Shown: positions 40,468 to 49,029 of the stretch, in pieces
Layout of the letters: every line of letters begins with the position of its first letter
Position numbering within the stretch: position 1 is the first letter of the stretch
Assembly: GCF_000010805.1 (NCBI RefSeq)
Contig: NC_012522.1
Coordinates: 5,952,001 to 6,016,000, forward strand
Length of the DNA: 64,000 bases
From: Rhodococcus opacus B4
GTDB taxonomy: Bacteria; Actinomycetota; Actinomycetes; Mycobacteriales; Mycobacteriaceae
Reading direction: 5' to 3'
Made by a program: the position numbers and the translations under genes
Notes under the pieces: generated by a model
The model's input: the letters and a program-made list of their open reading frames with translations, nothing else
Database searches by the model: none
Told to the model about the DNA's origin: nothing

Positions 40468-42273
40468 TTACGGCCGGTCGTGGACGAGTTCGCTCGGGCC
40501 CATTCCGGCCTCGCCGGCGATTCCGGCGAGTTCTGCGCCGACCGATTCGTGGGGTTCGTCGGCGGTTGCCTTCTTCTGGGGACCGGTGAGCAGTGACGCG
40601 ATCCCGCCGATCACGCACGCGACGATCGCGAAACCGAACGCCATGGCGAGGCCGTCGGCGAAGGGGCCCGAGATCAGCTGGGGGAAGAAGTCCAGACCCG
40701 TCAGGTGCGCCTGCTGCTGCTCGGTGAGCGAGGACAGCTGCGGTCCCAGCAGCTCCTTGATCGGGTTGACGCCGAGGAACGCCGCGAACAGCACGGCGAC
40801 GGTGGGCAGGTTCGCGATCTGCGTGGCCTGCGCCGCGGGAACCCCGTTGGCCATCAGTCCGTCGCTCATCGCCGACGGCAGGTGGGTGCTCAGGCCTGCG
40901 ATCATCAGGCTGAAGAAGAATCCGATCGACAGCACCATCGCCGCGTTCTGGAACGTCGTCATCATGCCCGCGCCGACGCCGCGTGCGTTGGCGGGCAAGC
41001 TGTTCATCACCTCGGCGCGGTTGGGTGCGGAGAACATGCCCATGCCGATTCCGTTGATCAACAGCGTCACGGCGAATGCCCAGTAGTGGAAATTCACCGG
41101 GAGCGCGATCAACAGTCCGAACGTGCCCGCGGTGATGAACATGCCGATGCTCGTGAACCACTTGGTGCCGAAGCGGTCGGAGATGACGCCGGAGACGGGT
41201 GCCGACATCAGGAATCCGATGGTCATCGGCAGCATGTAGATGCCCGCCCACAGCGGGGTGCGGCTGTAGTCGTAGCCGTGCTGCGGCAGCCAGATGCCCT
41301 GGAGCCAGATGATGAGGATGAACTGCAGACCGCCGCGGCCCAGCGATGCGACCAGGTTGGCGATGTTGCCCCAGGTGAACGATTTGATCCGGAACAGGTG
41401 CAGGTTGAACAGGGGATTCGCGACTTTGGTCTCGATGACGCAGAAGACCGCGAGAACGACGAGGCCGCCAATGAGGCACCAGAGCACCAGCGGGCTGGTC
41501 CAGCCCATCGACGAGGTGCCGTACGGCTGGATGCCGTAGGTGATGCCGACCAGGACGGCGATGAGTCCGACGGCGAACGTGATGTTGCCCCACCAGTCGA
41601 TGTCGGCGTGCTGGCGGACGCCGGTGTCGTGGAGTTTCAGGTAGGCCCAGATGGTGCCGACCACGCCGAACGGAACCGACACGAGGAAGATCAGATTCCA
41701 GTGGATCGGCGCGAGGATGCCGCCGATGAGCAGGCCGAGGAAGGATCCGGCGATCGCGGCGACGCCGTTGATGCCGAGCGCGAGCCCGCGCTGATCGGCA
41801 GGGAAGGCGTCGGTGAGGATCGCCGACGAGTTCGCCATCAGGAAGGCGCCGCCCACACCCTGCACAACGCGCCACCCGATGAGCCACAGTGCCGCCTCGG
41901 AGCCGTCGAACCAGGTCACCGCCAGGAAGATCGAGGCGATCGTGAACACCGCGAAGCCCATGTTGTACATCCGGGCGCGCCCGTACATATCGCCGAGGCG
42001 TCCGAAGCTCACCACGAGCACGGCCGTCACAACGAGGAAGCCCATCATCATCCATAGCAAATAGCTGGTGTTGCCGGGCTCGAGCGGGTTGAGATGAATA
42101 CCCTTGAAGATGTCAGGGAGTGCGATCAGCACGATGGACGAGTTGATCGTCGCGACCAGCATGCCGAGCGTGGTGTTCGACAACGCAATCCACTTGTAGT
42201 GGGGGCCGAGCGCCTCGAGTGTGCGGGTGCCGTCACCGTTCGACACCGGCGGTTCCTGCGTCTGCGAGACCAC
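40468..42273 (-). CDS. DHA2-family MFS drug exporter
   Basis: A 601-residue major-facilitator protein with fourteen predicted membrane segments, as in the DHA2 (EmrB/QacA) family. The first helix carries NTTLGMLVATINSSIVLIAL and PDIFKGIHL. The cytoplasmic loop 2-3 motif is FGRLGDMYGRARMYN and the helix-5 motif C region is GINGVAAIAGSFLGLLIGG. It likely exports drugs or metabolites using the proton gradient. A hydrophilic C-terminal tail (about 565-601, Glu/Gly-rich) is present. The start is GTG with GGAGAGG upstream. No TetR or MarR regulator gene is adjacent. Confidence 0.87.
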   Translation of the reverse strand: MVSQTQEPPVSNGDGTRTLEALGPHYKWIALSNTTLGMLVATINSSIVLIALPDIFKGIHLNPLEPGNTSYLLWMMMGFLVVTAVLVVSFGRLGDMYGRARMYNMGFAVFTIASIFLAVTWFDGSEAALWLIGWRVVQGVGGAFLMANSSAILTDAFPADQRGLALGINGVAAIAGSFLGLLIGGILAPIHWNLIFLVSVPFGVVGTIWAYLKLHDTGVRQHADIDWWGNITFAVGLIAVLVGITYGIQPYGTSSMGWTSPLVLWCLIGGLVVLAVFCVIETKVANPLFNLHLFRIKSFTWGNIANLVASLGRGGLQFILIIWLQGIWLPQHGYDYSRTPLWAGIYMLPMTIGFLMSAPVSGVISDRFGTKWFTSIGMFITAGTFGLLIALPVNFHYWAFAVTLLINGIGMGMFSAPNRAEVMNSLPANARGVGAGMMTTFQNAAMVLSIGFFFSLMIAGLSTHLPSAMSDGLMANGVPAAQATQIANLPTVAVLFAAFLGVNPIKELLGPQLSSLTEQQQAHLTGLDFFPQLISGPFADGLAMAFGFAIVACVIGGIASLLTGPQKKATADEPHESVGAELAGIAGEAGMGPSELVHDRP

Positions 42274-42619
42274 GGGATTTCACCTCTCCGGTTTTCATAG
42301 TTTTCAAAAGTAAGTAAATGGAAGGCAAAGGGTGCTGTTGTTGTGCGTTGTCCGTGGTGAGCCTCGGACGACCACGGCATCCCGTTTTCGGAAATGCCCG
42401 GTTTGTCCGTTATATCGCTGTCGCCCAACTGGTTCCGTCGGGCGGGTCGATCAGGTTTGTGATGATACGACGTCTCGAGCGACGACGCAGCGCTGTGCGG
42501 CCGGGGCCGATCGGGGGACAGGCGATTCATCCGATTTTCGGCCCGATCGGGGGACAGGTGCCAGGGGCGATTCGCGACAGGATGGTTCTCGTCGGATTGG
42601 TCACAGTGGCAGGAAAAGG
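42274..42619. other. Divergent intergenic region, exporter / BRCT-like gene 2
   Basis: These 346 bases contain no gene. The left end holds an AT-rich patch with two TTTTCA repeats (TTTTCATAGTTTTCAAAAG, 42284-42302), likely the exporter promoter/operator. The right part contains the two-box element described separately. The BRCT-like gene's ribosome site AGGAAAAGG is at 42611-42619. Confidence 0.5.
42507..42557. promoter_or_regulatory. Tandem CCGATCGG boxes upstream of BRCT-like gene 2
   Basis: Box 1 CCGATCGGGGGACAGG is at 42507-42522 and an exact second copy at 42543-42558, 36 nt apart. ATTCATCCGA lies between them at 42525-42534, 18 nt after the start of box 1. The arrangement matches 3693-3743 in box sequence, order and both spacings. 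The element ends about 62 bases before the start codon. Confidence 0.65.
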
Positions 42620-43021
42620 ATGATGTCGACGATTGCGAGTACCGGGTTGGCGGAGTTGGCGTCCGAGTGGTGCACCGAGGCGGAGATTCAGATGCAGCCC
42701 ACCCCGGTCGCCGGCGGGCGGAACCTGACGCGGAGTGTGTTGTTCATCGGCAACCCGTCGACCGTCACCGAGGTGACGCACTGGGCGGCCGTCAGGCATT
42801 GGACGGTTGAGCAGGGGCTGAAACCGGTCCGCGACTTCTCCGGCGACGTGCTGTGCGCGATCGTCACCGAGGCCGTGGCCCACGGCACTGGCTCCGGTTC
42901 GGACGCGACGGCCGTGCAGCGGGTGCGTGCCCGCGGTCTGGACTGCATCCCGGTCTACGACATCGAGCCGTGGGGAACGGCCCGGTTGTCGGGGGTGCTT
43001 TCGTTTACGTCGGCTCCGTGA
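42620..43021 (+). CDS. Small BRCT-like domain protein, copy 2
   Basis: A 133-residue protein with a 40-residue N-terminal extension (ASTGLAELASEWCTEAEIQ) absent from copy 1, then the same core: RSVLFIGNPSTVTEVTHW, KPVRDFSGDVLCAIVTEAVA and AVQRVRARGLDCIPVYD. The core resembles a BRCT fold; see copy 1 at 3816. A short tail reads IEPWGTARLSGVLSF. Either of two adjacent ATGs (42620, 42623) can start it after AGGAAAAGG. Its last 17 bases overlap the 3' end of the convergent membrane-protein gene. Like copy 1 it sits just upstream of an exopolysaccharide locus. Fold assignment is by eye; role unknown. Confidence 0.6.
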   Translation: MMSTIASTGLAELASEWCTEAEIQMQPTPVAGGRNLTRSVLFIGNPSTVTEVTHWAAVRHWTVEQGLKPVRDFSGDVLCAIVTEAVAHGTGSGSDATAVQRVRARGLDCIPVYDIEPWGTARLSGVLSFTSAP

Positions 43022-43508
43022 GCACTCGCTGGGCAGCGGGCCAGAATTCGAATCCCGCGGTCATCAGCCCGCCGAGCCCGATGATGATCACCGCGGCGTC
43101 GACGCTCGTGCGCCCCTCCTTTGCCCAGTAGACGTCTTCGAGATCGAGCAGCAGTGCCAGCTCGTCGACGATGAGCGCGGTGCCGACGCCGTACGAGATC
43201 GGCACCGTCGGGTGGTGGCGTTGTTTCTCCGAGCCGCGCACCGCGACGGCTCCGACCCCGGCGAGCGCCGCGATGCCGAGGTTGTAGTGGTGGAAATGCC
43301 GGCCGTGGAGACTCAACCCACCGCCCGCCGGGCCGTGCCCGCGTCTGATCCAGTGCGTCAGCGCCCGCACCCCCGCGAACGTCAGCGTGAACGCACCCCA
43401 CGACACCACCGCCGACTGCTCACTCGGATCGAGCTTCCTCCGCCACGCCGCACGCAGGCGGCGCAAGCGACTGCGGTGGGGTGCATCGTCGAGCGGGTGG
43501 TAGGTCAC
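43005..43508 (-). CDS. Conserved integral membrane protein
   Basis: A 167-residue protein with about four hydrophobic segments (VVSWGAFTLTFAGVRALTHW; LGIAALAGVGAVAV; VGTALIVDELALLL; AAVIIIGLGGLMTAGFEF). A histidine-rich loop, LHGRHFHHYNLG, and conserved-looking acidic residues in VDELALLLDLEDVYW could bind metal. I do not recognise a named family, though similar proteins occur in actinobacteria. The start is GTG. It is convergent with, and overlaps, the BRCT-like gene 2. Confidence 0.65.
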   Translation of the reverse strand: MTYHPLDDAPHRSRLRRLRAAWRRKLDPSEQSAVVSWGAFTLTFAGVRALTHWIRRGHGPAGGGLSLHGRHFHHYNLGIAALAGVGAVAVRGSEKQRHHPTVPISYGVGTALIVDELALLLDLEDVYWAKEGRTSVDAAVIIIGLGGLMTAGFEFWPAAQRVLTEPT

Positions 43509-44215
43509 CGATCAATGGTGCCACTGAATTCGGTGGTCTATCGGGACTTCGAGCTGATCGAGCAATCGGGGATAGAACCCCAACGGCTGGGGCTGCGCCA
43601 GATCCGATCGGTATCTTGCGCAAGATTGCGTTGATGGCGGAGGCCGTTACGGGCCCGTGATCGTAAGAGCTGTGATCGATTGATGTCTCTTGGCGTCGTC
43701 GGGCGTCAGGGGTGCCGGAACAATAGAAAGCCGTGCCAGCAGGTGATCGTCGCTGCCGTGATCACCGTGACACCCATGAGTCGACTCAGGTTGTCACCGA
43801 TTGCTGCTCGGCCTGAGGGTGTATTTCCGATTCGATGAGCCGGTGAAGAATCCGGAGGGAAGAAGCACGCTCGTCTCGGATGTTGAGGTCGCGGATAACA
43901 CGCTTATGGACACGATTGGCGGTTAGCGCAACAATGTTGCGGTTCTGGTGATGCCATGTCCAAACCAGAGGCACTGCTCGCGTCGCCAATGCCTCGATCC
44001 CGGCGTAGCCGTTTCCGCTATCGGTGTAGGAGTTCCCGACGTCCGCCGCCTGTGCGGCGGAGTCCATTAGAACACTGGTTACCTAGGCGGATACGCACCT
44101 GTTGTCGCTCTCGCTCGCGACAAATCCACTGATGACCAATGCGAAGCTGAAGTAAACGAGGGCGAACGCCATGATGCCGATCGCGATCGAACCTCAAGCA
44201 ACAGTGTTCTTCGCG
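43509..44215. other. Gene-poor stretch before exopolysaccharide locus B
   Basis: About 700 bases with weak coding signal, holding one doubtful orphan frame (43786-44067, listed separately) and a 29-codon hydrophobic frame on the minus strand (44083-44172: MAFALVYFSFALVISGFVAS), which looks like the end of a lost membrane protein. No terminal inverted repeats, transposase fragment or tRNA was seen. It may be the scar where locus B was inserted or replaced. Confidence 0.4.
43786..44067 (-). CDS. Doubtful orphan reading frame, 93 residues
   Basis: A 93-codon frame from ATG 44067. The N-terminal part (AAQAADVGNSYTDSGNGYAG) has low complexity and the C-terminal half (NRVHKRVIRDLNIRDERASS, then LRILHRLIESEIHPQ) is charged and probably helical. 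There is no clear ribosome site and no family I recognise. It could be a remnant of a larger regulatory or mobile-element gene, or chance. Its neighbours are a convergent-side membrane protein and the acetyltransferase of locus B. Confidence 0.25.
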   Translation of the reverse strand: MDSAAQAADVGNSYTDSGNGYAGIEALATRAVPLVWTWHHQNRNIVALTANRVHKRVIRDLNIRDERASSLRILHRLIESEIHPQAEQQSVTT

Positions 44216-44752
44216 TCAGGCCAAAGGACTTGCTTCGTCAACGGGGTGAATAGCACGAGCCGGGACTCCAGCGACTGTTTTACCGCTAGGTACGTCCTTC
44301 GTGACAACGGCGTGAGCGCCCACCTTCGCTCCGTCCCCGACCGTGACCTCCCCGAGCAAACTGGCCTTCGCGCCGATCTGCACACCGGATCCAATCTTCG
44401 GAGCCTCAGGCCGGGGCGGACGATTCCCAATCGTCACCTGCTGCTGGATCGTGACCCGGTCGCCGATGACGGTTCCCGGATTGATGAAGAGTCCCCGGCC
44501 ACCGTGCGGAAGGCAGAGAGCAGATCCGCATTCGATCGAAGCGGGAATGTCCGACCCGATGATCATCTTCGTCCAGATCGTGTCGAGGAGGACGTGCATG
44601 ATCTTGGCTGCGCATGCGAGCGGGCCCCGACCCTGGTTGCCGTACTGGCCGATGCGGAATACCGCGACGGAGATGATGCCGAATATTCCACTACTTCGAC
44701 GGTTGACTTCGATGTCACTGCGGACCAATTCGCGGAACTCGCTGTACTTCAT
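44216..44752 (-). CDS. Serine acetyltransferase-like hexapeptide-repeat acetyltransferase
   Basis: A 178-residue left-handed beta-helix acyltransferase. The N-terminal helical part has FRELVRSDIEVNRR and the hexapeptide turns run through FINPGTVIGDRVTIQQQVTI, IGSGVQIGAKASLLGEVTVG and DGAKVGAHAVVTKDVP, ending with the family's AGVPARAI. The histidine in LPHGGRGLFIN is in the usual catalytic position. Serine O-acetyltransferase-like proteins in capsule clusters usually O-acetylate sugars rather than make cysteine. It is divergent from the locus B priming transferase across a 516-base gap and probably decorates that polymer. Confidence 0.78.
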   Translation of the reverse strand: MKYSEFRELVRSDIEVNRRSSGIFGIISVAVFRIGQYGNQGRGPLACAAKIMHVLLDTIWTKMIIGSDIPASIECGSALCLPHGGRGLFINPGTVIGDRVTIQQQVTIGNRPPRPEAPKIGSGVQIGAKASLLGEVTVGDGAKVGAHAVVTKDVPSGKTVAGVPARAIHPVDEASPLA

Positions 44753-45268
44753 CCTGGCAGGCTAGCCTAGTCGGCTACTCACCGAGAATTGCTCACGGCG
44801 TTTCAATCGACCGCTCGACCGTGCCACCACCCTGAGGAAGTTCAATTCTCTCTCCGGCGACCGAGGGTTTAAACGGTGGGGGTTCGATATTTGAGAAATT
44901 CCTGGGTCGAGGCGTTGAGCCTGTGCGGCCCCCGCAGGGCACCATTCGATCTGACTCATGAGTAGAGTTCGGCCAATCTACCGGAACTCCTTTCCGCGTG
45001 CCAGGACTTTCGACCCTATTCGCGGTCCATAGTTTGGTGTAATGAATGTCATTCACTCGATCTATAGTCCTGTGACCTGCGCAGTAACCTGTTCTCGCGG
45101 TGAGGCTCTCGCCGTTGTGACTCTCGCCACTCCAGTTGTAACGAAGTTGGTTGAAGGTGCGATCATCAACCCGGCAGCAATACAGGGGGGCGGTCATCAT
45201 CCACCGCCAACAGTCGCAAGACAGCAGCGCTTGCCGACCTATTGGTTCTCAGGTGGAAGGCAACGAAT
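44753..45268. other. Divergent control region of exopolysaccharide locus B
   Basis: This 516-base region separates the acetyltransferase and priming transferase genes and contains no credible gene. It holds the palindrome and -10-like sequence listed separately near 45043-45068 and is otherwise unstructured by eye. A long leader of about 200 bases before the priming transferase would follow if transcription starts near 45075. Confidence 0.5.
45043..45055. promoter_or_regulatory. TGAATG-T-CATTCA palindrome before locus B
   Basis: A 13-bp dyad with perfect 6-bp arms, followed 7 bases later by TATAGT (45063-45068), a good -10 hexamer. The dyad would cover the -35 side of such a promoter, as expected for a repressor of the TetR type. 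It is the only dyad of this quality noticed in the 516-base gap. Regulatory role inferred. Confidence 0.4.
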
Positions 45269-46789
45269 GTGACCGCATTCGATGTTCCGCTCGGCCCCGC
45301 ATCGGGTGCGCCGGGTGCGACAACGGTCTCTGTGGAGACAGGACGACTCGGAAGTCGTCGAGAGTGGCAGGCGGCGTACATACGACGACTGCTGATCTCC
45401 GACACCCTGGTGGTGATCGCTGCTGTGGCGTTGGCCCAATGGATTCGCTTCGGCCACAGCGGTGTTCTAACCACGGGACAAGCTCTTCACGAACTAAGCT
45501 ACACGCTGGTTTCCGCTCTTTTGGTGGCCGCGTGGCTGGTGACGCTTGTGATCTTCCGGACCCGCACCATCCGCGTCATCGGAAGCGGCCCCGACGAGTA
45601 CCGCCGCATCTTCGTTTCGACCGTGCGTCTCTTCGGTTTCATCGCGATCCTGGCGCTCCTCTTTCGACTCGACCTGGCACGGCTGTACCTGGCCATCGCT
45701 TTCCCCGTGGGTCTGGTTGCCCTGACGGTTAACCGTTGGGTGTGGCGCAAGGTAGTCGCGCGCAAGCGTTCGCGTGGAGAGTTTCAGACGTCCGTCCTCG
45801 TGGTTGGCGGGGAACGTTCGGTGCGGAACCTTGCCGAATCCTTCGCCCGCGGCACTGCTGACGGCTACCGCGTTGTCGGCGTGTGCATCCCGGGACACAC
45901 CGGCAAGTATGGCGACAAGATCACCGTGAATGGGCGCGAAATCCCCGTACTCGGAGACGAGCAGGCCGTGGTGGAGTCGCTAAAGTTCTGCCGGGCAGAC
46001 ACCGTGGCTGTCACGGCAACCGAGCACCTCGGTCACGACGGCATGAGGGATCTGGCGTGGGCGCTCGAACCGCACCACGTCGATCTCGTTGTTGCTCCAG
46101 GGATGATGGACGTCTCGGGCCCCCGCCTCTCGATGCGCCCCGTTGCCGGCCTCCCGCTGATTCATGTGGAGAAGCCGCAGTACCACGGTGCCCAGAGGTT
46201 CTCGAAGCTGTCCTTCGACTTCGTGTTTGCGACACTCGCGTTGATCCTGATCAGCCCGTTTCTGTTGGTTATCGCACTGGCGATCAAGCTAACCAGCAAA
46301 GGACCCGTGTTCTACAAGTCGGAACGGATGGGCCTAGACGGCGAACCGTTCCCGATGCTCAAGTTCCGCAGCATGGTTGTCGACGCCGACAAGCAGGTGG
46401 CCTCGTTGATGAAGGTGAACGAGGGTGCCGGTGTGCTGTTCAAAATTCGCGAAGACCCGCGGGTAACCAAGGTCGGCCGCTTCATGCGCAAATTCAGCAT
46501 CGATGAACTGCCCCAATTCATCAACGTCCTCCGGCGCGAGATGAGCGTCGTCGGCCCCAGACCGCCGCTGCGCCGTGAAGTCGAAGCCTACGACGGCACT
46601 GTGCGGCGCCGCCTACTCGTCAAGCCCGGCGTCACCGGGCTGTGGCAGGTGAGCGGGCGTTCGGATCTTTCGTGGGAAGAGACAGTGCGGCTGGATCTTT
46701 CCTATGTGGAGAACTGGTCGATGATGGGAGATCTGCTCATCATCGGTAAGACGGTGAAGGCGGTGCTTGCGGGTGATGGTGCCTACTAG
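45269..46789 (+). CDS. Polyprenyl-phosphate sugar-1-phosphate transferase (EPS priming enzyme), locus B
   Basis: A 506-residue initiating glycosylphosphotransferase with the same layout as the gene at 4726: N-terminal membrane segments, a Rossmann-like middle (TSVLVVGGERSVRNL), a fifth membrane segment (FATLALILISPFLLVIALAI) and the catalytic domain with KSERMGLDG, KFRSMVVDADK, KFSIDELPQ, SVVGPRPPLR and GVTGLWQVSGRSDLSWEE. Long runs are identical to the locus A copy, so both may prime with the same sugar. GTG 45269 follows GGAAGG; TTG 45242 is less likely. It begins locus B; base composition is ordinary for the genome, unlike the genes just downstream. Confidence 0.9.
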   Translation: MTAFDVPLGPASGAPGATTVSVETGRLGSRREWQAAYIRRLLISDTLVVIAAVALAQWIRFGHSGVLTTGQALHELSYTLVSALLVAAWLVTLVIFRTRTIRVIGSGPDEYRRIFVSTVRLFGFIAILALLFRLDLARLYLAIAFPVGLVALTVNRWVWRKVVARKRSRGEFQTSVLVVGGERSVRNLAESFARGTADGYRVVGVCIPGHTGKYGDKITVNGREIPVLGDEQAVVESLKFCRADTVAVTATEHLGHDGMRDLAWALEPHHVDLVVAPGMMDVSGPRLSMRPVAGLPLIHVEKPQYHGAQRFSKLSFDFVFATLALILISPFLLVIALAIKLTSKGPVFYKSERMGLDGEPFPMLKFRSMVVDADKQVASLMKVNEGAGVLFKIREDPRVTKVGRFMRKFSIDELPQFINVLRREMSVVGPRPPLRREVEAYDGTVRRRLLVKPGVTGLWQVSGRSDLSWEETVRLDLSYVENWSMMGDLLIIGKTVKAVLAGDGAY

Positions 46790-46926
46790 CTCACCGACGA
46801 TACAAGGACCCACGAAGCCATGCACTTCAGACCTCCCAACCCAGTACGGGTTCGCGGCCAATGCGTATTGAGTCGTCCACCCAATATTTGCGGACCGGTA
46901 GGTCGACACTCGAAAAGGGAAAGTCA

Positions 46927-48063
46927 GTGAGCGACAGCAGTGACCAAAAATGCTCCTTCATTATTTTGCAACCGCATCTAGAGTATGGGGGCGCTGAGCG
47001 CCAGACGGTGATACTCGCAAATAAGCTAGTTTGCGATGGACATGAATGTCACCTAGTTCTGCACGAGGCCAAAGGCGGCCTATTGGTTGAGGTCGACTCA
47101 CGGGTACATGTCCACACGCTTGGACTGGAAAATCATTTAGCAACCCCACTTGTGGCATGGAGGCTTGCCAGACTGTTGAAGCGCCTGCCGAGCTCCCTGG
47201 TCATTGTAAAGCTTTGGTCCAGCATTCTTGCTTGCGCTATGGTCGATAGGTTTGTGCCGAAGCACGTATACAACTATTGCGAAGATCTCGATCCGACTGA
47301 TCATGCGAAATATATCCGGATGGGTTTGATTAAGCAGCGGATTATCGGGTATATCTTCCGCAACCGTGATCACCTTACGGCTAACACCCAGACCGTTGCT
47401 CATTCGATGGTAGAACAATACAAGATCAGCCTCCCCGCAGTTATTCCAAGCGTTGTAGACATCCAGATGGTGCAACGGAAGGCAACTGAGGGTGAGCGGT
47501 TGCGTGAGGGGCGCCCTGGAGCGCTCCAACTAGTTACCGTTGGCAGTCTAATCGAACGCAAAGGCCTGCTCTACATGCATAGAGCACTTCTGGAATCTGG
47601 TGCCCACATTGATTGGCATATTGTCGGAGAGGGCCCGTTGAGGACGACCCTCGAAGACCTAGCGACCGGAACAGGGCCGCTGCAGTTGCACCTGTACTCC
47701 GGAACGAGTAACCCCTACGGATACATGCGTAGTGCCGACATCCTGTTGCATGCGTCTCTCAGCGAGGCATTTGGCATTGTTATTGTCGAATCTCTTGCCG
47801 TTGGAACACCTGTCGTGGCTGCGGCTTCGATTGGGCCAACCGAAATGCGATCCCGGCTCGGAGATCGACCAGAGCTATTGCGTCTCTTTGCTTCCGGTGA
47901 CGTTAAGGAAGCAAAGCAAGCTGTGACGCAAGCCCATGCAAACATGGAATCACCGCAGCCCTCCGTGGCCATCGACTACATGCGACCGTACTCACTTGAA
48001 TCGACCGCGAAGCTGTGGGTTGAGCGAAATCTCGAACTAACAAGAGGTAAGAACGATGGCTAA
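46927..48063 (+). CDS. Glycosyltransferase family 4, locus B
   Basis: About 378 residues, GT-B. The N-terminus FIILQPHLEYGGAERQTVIL is the GT4 acceptor-side signature (GGAER). The C-terminal domain has LVTVGSLIERKGLLYMHRAL and the donor-site segment HASLSEAFGIVIVESLAVGT with the E-x7-E pattern. GTG 46927 is preceded by AAAGGGAAAG; ATG 46861 would add 22 residues. The base composition drops sharply here: the line 47281-47340 has 28 G/C in 60. The stop overlaps the next gene by 8 nt. Confidence 0.84.
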   Translation: MSDSSDQKCSFIILQPHLEYGGAERQTVILANKLVCDGHECHLVLHEAKGGLLVEVDSRVHVHTLGLENHLATPLVAWRLARLLKRLPSSLVIVKLWSSILACAMVDRFVPKHVYNYCEDLDPTDHAKYIRMGLIKQRIIGYIFRNRDHLTANTQTVAHSMVEQYKISLPAVIPSVVDIQMVQRKATEGERLREGRPGALQLVTVGSLIERKGLLYMHRALLESGAHIDWHIVGEGPLRTTLEDLATGTGPLQLHLYSGTSNPYGYMRSADILLHASLSEAFGIVIVESLAVGTPVVAAASIGPTEMRSRLGDRPELLRLFASGDVKEAKQAVTQAHANMESPQPSVAIDYMRPYSLESTAKLWVERNLELTRGKNDG

Positions 48064-48511
48064 GATCCTCTTTGTCTGCAGCTCCGGGGGCCATTTGGAT
48101 CAGCTCCTCCTACTCTTGCCGCCTCCTGACGGTTGCTCACTTTCGATTGCGACATTTGACAAGCCCGATGCGCGCGAGAAGATCCAAGGTTACCGCGTTC
48201 ATGCGCTTGCTTGGCCAACTAACCGAAATCTTCGAGCACTGGCGAAGAACTCGGTGCGGGCATTAAGGGTCCTTCAAACCGAACGACCGGATATTATTGT
48301 CAGCTCGGGTGCTGCAGCAGCGGTTCCCTTTTTTTACCTGGGCAAGGTTATTTGGAGGTCCCGCACAGTCTTTATTGAGTGCATTGACAGACCCAAATTG
48401 CCCACTCTGACTGCGCGTCTGATAAAGCCGGTGACTGATCAGTATTTGTGTCAGTGGCCTGGCCAACTAGACGGATTTCCCCGAAGAGTTGAGATCGGAA
48501 CCAGTCGATGA
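48056..48511 (+). CDS. Alg14/PssD-like glycosyltransferase subunit (membrane anchor half)
   Basis: A 151-residue protein starting AKILFVCSSGGHLDQLLLLL, the signature of the PssD/CpsF/Alg14 family. These form the N-terminal half of a split GT28-type transferase, recruiting the catalytic subunit to the membrane and binding the lipid acceptor. The middle IIVSSGAAAAVPFFYLGKV and FIECIDRPKLPTLTARL match the family. It overlaps both neighbours (8 nt upstream, ATGA downstream). The pair typically adds the second sugar, often galactose or glucuronate, to the primed lipid. Confidence 0.85.
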   Translation: MAKILFVCSSGGHLDQLLLLLPPPDGCSLSIATFDKPDAREKIQGYRVHALAWPTNRNLRALAKNSVRALRVLQTERPDIIVSSGAAAAVPFFYLGKVIWRSRTVFIECIDRPKLPTLTARLIKPVTDQYLCQWPGQLDGFPRRVEIGTSR

Positions 48512-49029
48512 ATATCCTATTGACCGTCGGGACACACGAGCAGCCGTTTCAACGGTTAATCTCCGCCATAGAGGAGATCATTGACAGCGACCGGCCAAAC
48601 TACTGCTGGAAAGTTCAGTATGGCATTGGGTCCTTCCAGGAGCGTGACGGCGTGGAGAGTGTTCCGTATTTCTCGTCTAACGAAATTGCTGCACGATTTG
48701 AGTGGGCAGATATCGTGATCAGTCAAGCTAGCCCCGGTATCGTCTTCAATGCTCTTGAGCGTAATGCATGGCCACTCGTAATCGGCAGACAGAAGCAGTA
48801 CGGGGAGCACGTTGACGACCACCAATTGGATTTCGCCACGTTGGCTGACAAGAACGGATGGGCCACAGAGATCAAGTTGACGTCAGACATTGCAGGTCAG
48901 ATTCTGAAATGCAGCGAAAATGTGGGCGAATATCACGATAGGTGTATTGCAGCAATGAGGCGATCCCACAACAACACAATCGCTTTTAGAAATCGCTTCT
49001 GGTCTGCAACGTTGACGGAGATCGCATGA
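48508..49029 (+). CDS. Alg13/PssE-like glycosyltransferase catalytic subunit
   Basis: A 173-residue protein. NILLTVGTHEQPFQRLISAI is the PssE/CpsG/Alg13 N-terminal signature; WADIVISQASPGIVFNALER and PLVIGRQKQYGEHVDDHQLD correspond to the UDP-sugar site of GT28 C-terminal domains. It would form one enzyme with the preceding Alg14-like protein. Its ATG overlaps that gene's stop and its stop overlaps the next ATG, giving coupled translation on both sides. Sugar specificity is not readable. Confidence 0.86.
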   Translation: MNILLTVGTHEQPFQRLISAIEEIIDSDRPNYCWKVQYGIGSFQERDGVESVPYFSSNEIAARFEWADIVISQASPGIVFNALERNAWPLVIGRQKQYGEHVDDHQLDFATLADKNGWATEIKLTSDIAGQILKCSENVGEYHDRCIAAMRRSHNNTIAFRNRFWSATLTEIA

